Assembly (NCBI RefSeq): GCF_013327855.1
Contig: NZ_JABUMX010000002.1
Span: forward strand, 992,001 to 1,056,000
Source of the DNA: Phyllobacterium pellucidum
GTDB lineage: Bacteria > Pseudomonadota > Alphaproteobacteria > Rhizobiales > Rhizobiaceae
DNA length: 64,000 nt
Direction: 5' to 3'
Within the stretch, counting starts at the first letter, position 1, and each line of letters begins with the position of its first letter. Shown here piece by piece: positions 1-7,534 of this stretch. Under the pieces are notes generated by a model. It made no database searches, was not told the DNA's origin, and was given only the letters and a program-made list of their open reading frames with translations. A program made the position numbers and the translations under genes.

Positions 1-590
1 ACCTGCTTTGCATCGCCAAGCGCGCGATCCCAAGCGGAGAGATCCGTCTGCTGCGAGCCGACATGGAAAGAAACGCCATAGGAGTCGAGGCCGAGCTTCT
101 GCGCAGCGCGCAGGACGTCGATAGCCATCGCCGGAACGCAGCCGAACTTGCGCGACAGCGGCCATTCAGCGCCGGCGCCATCGGTCAGAACGCGGCAGAA
201 CACGCGCGAACCCGGAGCAGCGCGGGCAACCTTTTCAACTTCCTCGACGCAATCGACGGCAAAGAGACGGATGCCGAGTTCGAAGGCGCGCGCGATGTCA
301 CGCTCCTTCTTGATCGTGTTGCCGAACGAAATGCGGTCCGCTGTTGCGCCGGCGTCCAGAGCCATTTCGACTTCGGCCACGGAAGCCGTATCGAAGCTCG
401 AGCCAAGCGAGGCGAGCAGGCGCAGGATCTCAGGCGCGGGATTTGCCTTCACCGCATAGAAAATCTTCGACTCCGGCAGAGCCATTTCGAAATTGTGGAA
501 ATTTTCCCGAATGACTTCAAGATCGACGACGAGGCAGGGGCCGTTCGGGCGTCGGGTGTTGATGAAGTCGAGGATGCGCTGCGTAGCCAT
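1..590 (-). CDS. Ornithine/lysine decarboxylase, group IV PLP enzyme (partial, 3' end missing)
   Basis: The first 196 codons are visible; the gene runs off the left edge with no stop. The start at 590 follows a good GGAG Shine-Dalgarno 9 bases upstream. The protein shows the N-terminal barrel of the alanine racemase/eukaryotic-type ODC fold: FYAVKAN at residues 44-50 with the PLP lysine at 48, SFDTAS, ISFGNTIK, and the HVGSQ phosphate-binding motif near residue 177. Enzymes of this group decarboxylate ornithine to putrescine, and often lysine to cadaverine, in the cytoplasm. Homospermidine synthase at 10419-11867 would use the putrescine. The long leader (591 to about 1023) fits the speF element known before alphaproteobacterial ODC genes. 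The ornithine versus lysine preference cannot be read from the visible half. Confidence 0.92.
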   Translation of the reverse strand, partial: MATQRILDFINTRRPNGPCLVVDLEVIRENFHNFEMALPESKIFYAVKANPAPEILRLLASLGSSFDTASVAEVEMALDAGATADRISFGNTIKKERDIARAFELGIRLFAVDCVEEVEKVARAAPGSRVFCRVLTDGAGAEWPLSRKFGCVPAMAIDVLRAAQKLGLDSYGVSFHVGSQQTDLSAWDRALGDAKQ

Positions 591-1023
591 CTTGGGTCTC
601 CAATCCGTAGCGGCACTTGCGGCCGCCTTGAGCAAGTCGCGGTTTCATGGGACGCGCCCGATGTACCGCATGGACAAAGTGCATGAGTCGGTCCTGCGTG
701 AGGCCAGCCTTTGGAGATGCTGAAACCACGAGACTTTTTTCATGCGGCGATGGACCGACGCTGAAACCAGCGTAAATCCGCTTTGTCTGCCTTGGCTTGG
801 ATGTACCCATCCGCACTACAGGCAATGAAGGTGTGCCTCTTCAGTAATCCCGGCTTATGGACAGCCGGAAGACACCAGAAAGGCCCGCACCGTCGTTGCT
901 TCAAGATGTCCTCAGTTCAGCAGTAGGCCGCTAAACTGACTGGAGGGGTTAGTTCCAGGTACCATACCGTTTCCTCACCATTATGAAGATCGGCGGACAC
1001 CCACAGGCACGTGCGACTTTGGG
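591..1023 (-). promoter_or_regulatory. Long 5' leader of the decarboxylase gene, candidate speF element
   Basis: Between the predicted transcription start near 1023 and the start codon at 590 lie about 430 bases with no convincing gene. The spacer is rich in short complementary GC arms, for example near 630-690 and 840-930. Rfam describes a speF motif of several hundred bases upstream of ornithine decarboxylase in alphaproteobacteria, and both position and length agree. A short reading frame begins near 684 and enters the decarboxylase in another frame, so a leader peptide is conceivable. I did not fold the RNA, so the family assignment rests on context. Confidence 0.5.
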
Positions 1024-1030
1024 CAAGCGC

Positions 1031-1059
1031 CATATAAGGTGAAAGATGTGTCCAATCAA
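1031..1059 (-). promoter_or_regulatory. Candidate sigma-70 promoter of the decarboxylase
   Basis: On the minus strand TTGATT (1054-1059) is followed by a 17-base spacer and TATATG (1031-1036), putting transcription start at about 1022-1024. This would give the long leader expected for this gene. The match is partial and no other evidence is available. Confidence 0.4.
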
Positions 1060-1133
1060 TGAAAATTCTGCGGCAACGCCAATTTTTTTATTCGTTGAAC
1101 AAGGTGTCGAAAATGGCCTAGAATCATTGAACG

Positions 1134-2327
1134 ATGCACACAATTCCGCCCCTGAATGCCCTGCTCGACGTTCCGTTACCCGCGCTTGCTTCGGGTCGCG
1201 GGCCTCTGACCGGCGAGACGCTCGCCGTAAAGGACATTTTTGATGTGGCCGGGATGGTAACGGGCGGTGGCAACCCGCAAAAAGCGGCCGAATCACCCCC
1301 TGCCATGCACACGGCGCCAGCTATCCAGATGCTGCTCGACAACGGGGCGAAACTCGCGGGAAAATCCCAGACGGACGAATTCGCCTTCTCGCTGCTTGGC
1401 CAGAACGCCCATTTCCCGCATCCGGTCAATCCGGCAGCGCCCGACCGCGTGACCGGAGGATCGTCGTCAGGTTCAGTCTCCGCCGTTGCCGGCGGTCTCG
1501 TCACCATCGCAGCGGGCTCCGATACGGGCGGTTCGATCCGCGCACCGGCAAGTTTTTGCGGGCTCCCGGGCTTGCGGACGACGCATGGGCGTATCACCCT
1601 CGAAGGTGCATTGCCGCTCGCGCCTTCGCTCGACGTCTTCGGCTGGTTCGCCAAGGATATTGCGCTTTACGAAAAAGTCGGAGCTGTCCTTCTTGGCGCC
1701 GACGCGCAGGACTTCAAGCTGACGCGCCCGCTTTTCATCCCGCTGCTCGAACATTTTCTGATCGGCGAGGCAGAGGATGCCGCCTACAGAAAAATGTACG
1801 CCACCGTTTGCGCCCATCTGGGCCAAGCCCGTTCCGCACGCCAGCCGACCGCATCAATGGACGATCTATATCTGTGTTTTCGCCAGATACAGGGTTTCGA
1901 GGTCTGGCAGGCGCATGGCGCATGGATCGCCGCCAAGGATCGCGGCCTTGGACCGGGCGTGCGCGAGCGTTTCGAATATAGCTCAAAGATCGACCGGACC
2001 ACTTACGATACGCAGACGCGCCGCCGCGATCTCTTCCGTTCCGAACTCGGCGACCTGTTGCGCGACGATGGCGTCCTTATCCTGCCGACTGTGCCCGGCG
2101 CGGCGCCGCTGGCCGCCGCAGCCTTCGACGATCTACAGACCTATCGCGAGCGAATGCTGCATCTCCTTTGCCTGTCGCCCCTCTCCGGCTTCCCGCAGAT
2201 CACCTTGCCGCTAGGCAAGGTGCACGGCGCACCTTTCGGCATATCGCTGCTTGGACCGAAGAACAGCGACCGCGCGCTTATCCGGCTCGGCCGGGCTATT
2301 CTCGACAAATCGGCAAGGGCGATCTGA
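1134..2327 (+). CDS. Amidase signature family protein
   Basis: The 397-residue protein belongs to the amidase signature family. It shows an AVKDIFD motif carrying the catalytic lysine near residue 33, the GGSSSGS stretch near residue 109 and GSDTGGSIR near residue 131, which together supply the Ser-cisSer-Lys triad. It is shorter than GatA, which is typical of the AMI1-like subgroup, so it is not expected to be the tRNA amidotransferase subunit. It would hydrolyse a small amide in the cytoplasm; the substrate is unknown. The start has no strong Shine-Dalgarno. The stop lies one base before the LysR gene start at 2329, so the two are probably cotranscribed. Confidence 0.88.
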   Translation: MHTIPPLNALLDVPLPALASGRGPLTGETLAVKDIFDVAGMVTGGGNPQKAAESPPAMHTAPAIQMLLDNGAKLAGKSQTDEFAFSLLGQNAHFPHPVNPAAPDRVTGGSSSGSVSAVAGGLVTIAAGSDTGGSIRAPASFCGLPGLRTTHGRITLEGALPLAPSLDVFGWFAKDIALYEKVGAVLLGADAQDFKLTRPLFIPLLEHFLIGEAEDAAYRKMYATVCAHLGQARSARQPTASMDDLYLCFRQIQGFEVWQAHGAWIAAKDRGLGPGVRERFEYSSKIDRTTYDTQTRRRDLFRSELGDLLRDDGVLILPTVPGAAPLAAAAFDDLQTYRERMLHLLCLSPLSGFPQITLPLGKVHGAPFGISLLGPKNSDRALIRLGRAILDKSARAI

Positions 2328-2328
2328 G

Positions 2329-3228
2329 ATGGATACGCTCACCCGCATGCGGGCTTTCATCGACGTGGTCGAGGCCGAAGGCTTTTCGGCGGCGGCGCGC
2401 AAGATCGGACGTTCCAAGGCCCTGCTTTCGAAATATGTGCGGGAACTCGAAGATGAACTCGGAGCGCTGCTCCTCAATCGCACCACCCGGCAGTTCTCGC
2501 TGACCGAAGCCGGGCATACTTACTACCAGCGCGCCAGCGAAATTCTGCGCGAAGTCGAAAGCCTGCAGGAGGCAGTGCGCGAATCGAGCAGCGATATCAA
2601 GGGCCGCATCAAGATATCCGCGCCGCGCACCTTTGCCGATGCCGAGATCGGCCAGTGCCTCATCGACTTTTGCGCCGAGCAGCCGGATATCGTTCTCGAC
2701 GTTCGGCTGGACGACCGCTTCGTGGACCTTGTGGAAGAAGGGTTCGACCTTGCCATTCGCATCACCCGCATGCAGGACTCCTCGCTTATAGCCAAGCGCC
2801 TTGCACCCTTCCATGTCATTGCCTGTGGTTCGCCGGACCTGATCGAGCGGCTGGGACGCCCTGAGCGCCCCGAGCTTCTCGCCTCCCTGCCCTGCCTTGT
2901 CGATACGAACAATCGCTCGCGCAATACCTGGCAATTCCTGAATGAAGACGGGGCGCCGTTATCCGTCCAGGTATCGGGGCCGATCGAAATCAACAGTCCG
3001 CATTCAACGCGCCGGGCCGCCCTTGCCGGCCTCGGCTTTGCCCTGCTGCCGGATTTTGTGGCCCAGGCCGATATTAATAGCGGCAGGCTGGTCGGCGTTC
3101 TTGAGCAATTCATTCCACGCGATGCCGGCATTCATGCGGTCTATCCGCACCGCCGCTACCTGCCTGCAAAGGTGCGCGTTCTCGTCGATTATCTTGCCAA
3201 GTGGTTCAAGGACAATCGCCGCTCCTAA
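2329..3228 (+). CDS. LysR family transcriptional regulator
   Basis: This is a typical 299-residue LysR protein: an N-terminal winged helix-turn-helix at residues 1-60 (RMRAFIDVVEAEGFSAAAR, then a recognition helix with KALLSKYVRELEDELG) and a periplasmic-binding-protein-like effector domain from about residue 90. The ATG at 2329 lies one base after the amidase stop, and the longer reading frame that starts inside the amidase gene has no family support upstream of this point. It could regulate the amidase or a more distant target; the effector is unknown. Confidence 0.92.
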   Translation: MDTLTRMRAFIDVVEAEGFSAAARKIGRSKALLSKYVRELEDELGALLLNRTTRQFSLTEAGHTYYQRASEILREVESLQEAVRESSSDIKGRIKISAPRTFADAEIGQCLIDFCAEQPDIVLDVRLDDRFVDLVEEGFDLAIRITRMQDSSLIAKRLAPFHVIACGSPDLIERLGRPERPELLASLPCLVDTNNRSRNTWQFLNEDGAPLSVQVSGPIEINSPHSTRRAALAGLGFALLPDFVAQADINSGRLVGVLEQFIPRDAGIHAVYPHRRYLPAKVRVLVDYLAKWFKDNRRS

Positions 3229-3237
3229 TTATGTTAA

Positions 3238-3254
3238 ATGTTATATTATATCGT
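3238..3254 (+). promoter_or_regulatory. Candidate Zur-type operator upstream of the DUF1007/NicO pair
   Basis: GTTATATTATATC at 3240-3252 is an almost perfect inverted repeat: ten of the twelve paired positions match around a central base. It resembles the GTTATATTATAAC core of Zur boxes in Hyphomicrobiales, and lies about 57 bases before the DUF1007 start. AT-rich promoter elements can look similar, so this is a candidate only. Confidence 0.4.
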
Positions 3255-3308
3255 CCCAATTTCGCCAATTTCGGCATATCCCTTAGCGCAACTCACGAAA
3301 GGCTTTTC

Positions 3309-3965
3309 ATGCAGCAGAGATTCGCGGTTTTTATCGGCGCAATGGCGGCGGGACTGACCTTTGCCACCCCTGCCTATGTGCACCCGCATGTCTTTGCCGA
3401 AGCGCGCCTGGATGTGTCGATCAAGCCCGACGGGACCGTTGAAAAGCTCGGCCACGTCTGGCGCTTCGACGACATATTTTCAAGTACGGTGCTGGTCGAG
3501 TTCGATAAGAACGCGGACATGAAACTCGACGAAAAGGAACTGACGGAACTCGCCTCGACGATCAACGCGTCGATATCGGAATACGACTATTTCCAGTCCG
3601 TCACGCTCGATGGCAAGCAGATCGCCATGGGAGCGCCACAGCACCTCATCGCGGACTTTCAGAACAACCAGTTGCTGATCATCTTCGAGAGTGCGCCAAA
3701 GCAGCCGCTGAAGCTCGGCAAGAAGACCAGTTTCGGCGTCTATGACCCGACATTCTATACGGCAATCGACTATGTGAACGACACGGACATCCATGTCACG
3801 GGCGTGCCCTCCGGCTGCACGCATAAGGTGGTCCGTCCGGATCCTGACGAAGCGATCGCCGCCAACCAGGCGACGCTGACCGATGCCTTTTTCAACGATC
3901 CAACAGGGACCAACATGTCGAAGATCTTTGCGACCCGGCTGGAAATCGAATGCCCCAAGGGCTGA
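3309..3965 (+). CDS. DUF1007 family periplasmic protein
   Basis: The 218-residue protein starts with a signal peptide (hydrophobic FAVFIGAMAAGLTFATPAY) followed by HPHVFAEARLDV, the hallmark of the DUF1007 family. I chose the ATG at 3309 because the longer frame begins inside the preceding gene and carries non-signal sequence. DUF1007 proteins are usually encoded beside NicO-type transporters, and that is the case here: the NicO gene begins 14 bases downstream, so they form an operon. The HxH right after the predicted cleavage site could bind metal. A role as a periplasmic metal-binding partner of the transporter is inference. Confidence 0.87.
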   Translation: MQQRFAVFIGAMAAGLTFATPAYVHPHVFAEARLDVSIKPDGTVEKLGHVWRFDDIFSSTVLVEFDKNADMKLDEKELTELASTINASISEYDYFQSVTLDGKQIAMGAPQHLIADFQNNQLLIIFESAPKQPLKLGKKTSFGVYDPTFYTAIDYVNDTDIHVTGVPSGCTHKVVRPDPDEAIAANQATLTDAFFNDPTGTNMSKIFATRLEIECPKG

Positions 3966-3979
3966 GTGAAGGATAGACC

Positions 3980-5074
3980 ATGCGCAAACGCACCCTGGTG
4001 GGTACCCTGGCAGTCCTCGTTCTTGTCGGCGGGCACGCCCTCGCCCAGACCTCCTCGCTCGGGATCGGCTCCAACGAGGTTGCCATGCAGCCGACAGGGC
4101 CGTTCGCCGAGCTCATCCTCTGGATAAACATCCAGCAGCGCAATTTCTATCTCGCCATGACCCACGCCCTGAAAGGCATGCGCGAGGATCCCTGGCAAGT
4201 GTCGATACTCGTCGGCCTGTCATTCCTCTACGGTATCCTCCACGCGGTCGGCCCGGGACATGGCAAGGCTGTCATCTCCTCCTACATGCTGGCCAATGAG
4301 ACGACCTTGCGGCGTGGCGTGCTTCTGTCATTTGCCTCATCCATGCTGCAGGCGTTCACCGCGCTCTTCATCATCGGCCTGACATTTCTGGCGCTACGCG
4401 GCACCACGGTTTCGATGAACGACGCGGCGCGCTACATGGAGATCGCGAGCTTCGTGCTGATTATCGCCTTCGGCCTTTCATTGCTCTGGCGCAAGGTTCC
4501 GCAGCTGTTTCGCCCGCGCGTAGCTCAACTCGTGGCACACGGCGACGGCACTGCCGTACTCGCCCCCGATCATCATCACCACCATCACGACCATGGTCAT
4601 CACGCCCATCACCAGCATGATCACGTGCACCATGCCCATGCCGGACACGATCATGAACATCATCATGCTCATGGTCACCATCACCATGCCGAAGGCGACG
4701 TGTGCGAGACCTGTGGGCATTCGCACGCGCCGGACCCTGCCATGCTTGCGGGGGAGTTCAACTGGAAGACAGCCTGGGCGGCGATCGTAGCCGTCGGTTT
4801 GCGTCCCTGTTCAGGCGCGCTAATCGTCCTTACCTTCTCGCTGCTCAACGGGCTTGTTCTCGGCGGTGTGCTTTCGGTGTTCGCAATGGCGCTCGGAACG
4901 TTCATCACCGTCGCGGTCCTCGCCACACTGGCAGTGACGGCAAAGAATGTAGCGCTGAGGGTTTCGGGCGCCTCCGCGCTTTCCGGGCGGGTCCAGAACA
5001 TTATCGAAGTTGCCGGGGCACTCTTCATCGTGCTCTTTGGCATCCTGCTCCTGACCGCATCGCTGCGGTTCTAG
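3980..5074 (+). CDS. NicO/RcnA-type nickel/cobalt (or zinc) transporter
   Basis: The 364-residue membrane protein has an N-terminal signal-like helix, a first helical block with the family motif HAVGPGHGKA near residues 88-97, and a second block with GLRPCSGA at 273-280. A cytoplasmic or periplasmic loop at about residues 197-250 is extraordinarily histidine-rich and includes a CETCGHSH metal site. NicO-family members move divalent nickel or cobalt, exporting in RcnA. The candidate Zur box upstream of the operon raises the alternative that zinc is the substrate here. It is translated 14 bases after the DUF1007 gene. Confidence 0.88.
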   Translation: MRKRTLVGTLAVLVLVGGHALAQTSSLGIGSNEVAMQPTGPFAELILWINIQQRNFYLAMTHALKGMREDPWQVSILVGLSFLYGILHAVGPGHGKAVISSYMLANETTLRRGVLLSFASSMLQAFTALFIIGLTFLALRGTTVSMNDAARYMEIASFVLIIAFGLSLLWRKVPQLFRPRVAQLVAHGDGTAVLAPDHHHHHHDHGHHAHHQHDHVHHAHAGHDHEHHHAHGHHHHAEGDVCETCGHSHAPDPAMLAGEFNWKTAWAAIVAVGLRPCSGALIVLTFSLLNGLVLGGVLSVFAMALGTFITVAVLATLAVTAKNVALRVSGASALSGRVQNIIEVAGALFIVLFGILLLTASLRF

Positions 5075-5087
5075 AGCTTGCTCGAGA

Positions 5088-5294
5088 TCAGTCGTCCTTG
5101 TGCTGTCGCCTGGCACGCAGCCAGAACACCACGAAGAAACCGGCAACGAAGACGACGGCAAGGATTCCGGCGGCCGGTGCCGATCGCTCGCCAAGCGCCA
5201 GCATCAGTGTCGGCATGAAATAGGCGACGATGCCAAAACCAAACATGATGCAGGCAGCCGCGATGGCGGCACTACGGGTTTTCGGATCCATCAC
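5088..5294 (-). CDS. Small two-helix membrane protein of unknown function
   Basis: The 68-residue protein has two hydrophobic helices, at about residues 10-31 and 40-58, and a short basic tail (RARRQHKDD). Two adjacent methionines make the exact start uncertain by one codon. It converges on the NicO gene with 13 bases between stops. I do not recognise the family. Its composition and a clear membrane topology favour a real gene over chance. Confidence 0.6.
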   Translation of the reverse strand: MMDPKTRSAAIAAACIMFGFGIVAYFMPTLMLALGERSAPAAGILAVVFVAGFFVVFWLRARRQHKDD

Positions 5295-5361
5295 GCTTCA
5301 AACGCCTCGATTGCTGTTGGCAGGTTTGTAGCGGCAGCACGTATTTATGCAAGGGGCGCTT

Positions 5362-6036
5362 TCACGCAGCGCGAAACTCTTCGAGCCGCTTGATCTGCTT
5401 GCCCGCGGCATCGAAATTCTCCGGTGAAAGCCATTTCTGGTAGGCGGCCTTCAGCGCCGGCCATTCGCTGTCGATGATCGAGAACCACGCCGTATCGCGG
5501 TTCTTGCCCTTTTGCACCATATGCTGGCGGAAAATGCCTTCGAACTTGAAGCCAAAGCGTTCTGCCGATCGTTTGGAGGGCTCATTGGCATTGTTGCACT
5601 TCCACTCATAGCGCCGGTAGCCGAGTTCGTCGAAAATGTAGGCCATGAAAAGATATTGCGCTTCGGTGGCCGCGGGCTTGCGCGAGATCAGCGGGCCCCA
5701 ATAGATATTGCCGATTTCGATCACGCCGAAGGCCGGATCGATGCGCATCAGCGTCTGGCGCCCGGCAACCTTGCCGCTCGCCTTGTCGATGACGGCAAAG
5801 AAAAGGGGGTCCTTGCTCGCGGCAACCTTCTCCAGCCATTCATTGAAAGCCGCGCGGTTCTGGGGCGGAGCCTCAAACAGATAGCGGAAACGGTCGTTGG
5901 CGTCAGTGACGCTCGATGCCTCGAAGAGGCCGTCGCCGTGTTTTGCCGGATCCAGCGGTTCGAGGCGGGCGAAACGCCCTTCGAGGGGTTCGCGCGCAGG
6001 CAGGGGCCGGGGTGTCCAGGTCGTCAGGTCGGTCAT
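5362..6036 (-). CDS. GNAT family N-acetyltransferase (RimJ/RimL-like)
   Basis: The 224-residue protein matches the RimJ/RimL-like GNAT group that often acts on small substrates: LEGRFARLEPLDPAKHGDGLF at the N-terminus, a mid-region GVIEIGNIYW, and the acetyl-CoA region with SKRSAERFGFKFEGIFRQHM. The ATG at 6036 begins the conserved part; the longer frame would run into the divergent aminotransferase. The start codons of the two genes are about 82 bases apart, so their promoters share this gap. The substrate is unknown. Confidence 0.88.
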   Translation of the reverse strand: MTDLTTWTPRPLPAREPLEGRFARLEPLDPAKHGDGLFEASSVTDANDRFRYLFEAPPQNRAAFNEWLEKVAASKDPLFFAVIDKASGKVAGRQTLMRIDPAFGVIEIGNIYWGPLISRKPAATEAQYLFMAYIFDELGYRRYEWKCNNANEPSKRSAERFGFKFEGIFRQHMVQKGKNRDTAWFSIIDSEWPALKAAYQKWLSPENFDAAGKQIKRLEEFRAA

Positions 6037-6118
6037 GGTGAAATTTGCTCGCTCAGCGTCATCCAGAATGTTTGACTTGTTACTGTACTCAAAGCACAAA
6101 GCAGAAGTTGAAAATTGT

Positions 6119-7303
6119 ATGTGGGACAAGAATATGCTGCGCACTATTCCGGGGTTTGACCGCATCGGTGAAGAGAATGCATTTGCCGTGCTGGCACGCG
6201 CGACTGCTCTGGGCGCCCAGGGCAAGGACATCATCAATCTAGGCATTGGCCAGCCGGACTTCAAAACGCCCGCCCACATCGTGGACGCCGCCATTAAGGC
6301 GCTGCGCGATGGTCACCATGGCTATACGCCCGCCACGGGCCTTGTCGCAGCGCGCGAGGCCGTGGCACGGCGCACGCTGGCAACGACCGGCATGGAAGTC
6401 TCTCCGGACAACATCATCATCGTACCTGGCGGCAAGGTGACGATGTTTGCGGCGATCATGATCTTTGGCGAACCTGCCGCCGAGATCCTCTATCCCGATC
6501 CGGGTTTTCCGATCTATCGCTCCATGATCGAGTTCACCGGCGCCAAGCCTGTTCCCGTCCCGATACGGGAAGAGAACGGCTTTGCCTTTTCGGCCGATGA
6601 AACGCTGGCGCTGATCACGCCGAAGACGCGTCTCCTTATCCTCAACTCGCCCGCCAATCCGACTGGCGGCGTGACGCCCCGCGCGGAAATCGAAAAGCTG
6701 GTGAAAGGCCTTGAAGCCCACCCTCATGTTGCGATCATGTCGGACGAAATCTATGACGTCATGACCTATGATGGCGAGGAGCATCTCTCGCTCTTGACCT
6801 TCCCATCCATCCGCGACCGCCTGATCGTGCTCAACGGCTGGTCCAAGACATGGGCGATGACCGGCTGGCGCATGGGCTGGTCGATCTGGCCGGACCAGCT
6901 TTACGACAAGGTGCGCAAGCTCGCGGTCAATTGCTGGTCCTGTGTGAACGCGCCGAGCCAATATGCCGGCATCGCCGCCATCGACGGACCGCAGGACGAT
7001 GTCGAAAAGATGTGCCGGGCCTTCGACAATCGCCGGCGCATTGTCGTCGACGGGCTGAACAGCCTGCCGGGCATCAGTTGCGCGACGCCGAAGGGCGCCT
7101 TCTATGCCTTTCCAAATGTCAAGGAAACGGGCTGGCCGGCCAAGCAGCTGGCGTCAGCCCTGCTCGAGGAGGCAGGCGTTGCGTTGATCGGCGGGCCGGA
7201 TTTCGGCATTCTCGGCGAAGGATATGTGCGCCTTTCCTATGCCAACTCCGAAGAGAACATCCTACGCGCTATTGAGCGGATCGAGAAGTTCCTGGCGAAG
7301 TAG
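6119..7303 (+). CDS. Class I/II PLP-dependent aminotransferase
   Basis: The 394-residue enzyme shows the fold type I aminotransferase pattern: LGIGQPDF near residue 42, NSPANPTGG, SDEIYDVMTYDGE, and the PLP-lysine region GWSKTWAMTGWRMGW with lysine in SKTWAMTG. It is close to aspartate/alanine/aromatic aminotransferases of the AspB type, but substrate specificity cannot be read here. Two in-frame ATGs (6119 and 6134) are possible; I took the first. It diverges from the acetyltransferase gene. Confidence 0.9.
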   Translation: MWDKNMLRTIPGFDRIGEENAFAVLARATALGAQGKDIINLGIGQPDFKTPAHIVDAAIKALRDGHHGYTPATGLVAAREAVARRTLATTGMEVSPDNIIIVPGGKVTMFAAIMIFGEPAAEILYPDPGFPIYRSMIEFTGAKPVPVPIREENGFAFSADETLALITPKTRLLILNSPANPTGGVTPRAEIEKLVKGLEAHPHVAIMSDEIYDVMTYDGEEHLSLLTFPSIRDRLIVLNGWSKTWAMTGWRMGWSIWPDQLYDKVRKLAVNCWSCVNAPSQYAGIAAIDGPQDDVEKMCRAFDNRRRIVVDGLNSLPGISCATPKGAFYAFPNVKETGWPAKQLASALLEEAGVALIGGPDFGILGEGYVRLSYANSEENILRAIERIEKFLAK

Positions 7304-7384
7304 GGCAGAGATTTGTCAGCGTCCATCAACGGGCGCGGGAGGGTGGGATTCTTTTGATATCCCGCCGTGATCTTTTCTTCGACC

Positions 7385-7510
7385 TGCACTGCCGTCATCG
7401 GCCCTCACCTACCGCCACTGCCGTCATTCTCGGCTATTGTCCCAGCACTGCCGTCATCCGCCGTCAGCGTCCGTCCATCGTCCTTGGGCTCTTGTCCCGA
7501 GGATCCACTT
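7385..7510. repeat. Degenerate cluster of palindromic intergenic repeats
   Basis: Three partial copies begin with ctgccgtcat (near 7390, 7422 and 7448), and a fourth, better copy at about 7482-7506 reads cttgggctcttgtcccgagg. These belong to the same family seen at 10327, 17226, 17578, 20379, 27314, 27388 and 27596. They occupy most of the gap between the convergent aminotransferase and nucleotidase genes. Confidence 0.7.
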
Positions 7511-7534
7511 CATGTGCGGTCATGTACAATTAGG

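Noticed and set aside
63..686. 207-residue plus-strand frame over the decarboxylase
   Set aside because: It is the antisense shadow of a strongly conserved gene, with no domain of its own.
517..825. 102-residue minus-strand frame in the decarboxylase leader
   Set aside because: It overlaps the decarboxylase start in another frame and has Arg/Pro-rich shadow composition; a shorter leader peptide inside it remains possible.
4561..4720. Simple-sequence repeat (cat/cac-rich) as a phase-variable tract
   Set aside because: It encodes the histidine-rich loop with mixed His, Asp and Gly codons and is not a uniform short tandem repeat.
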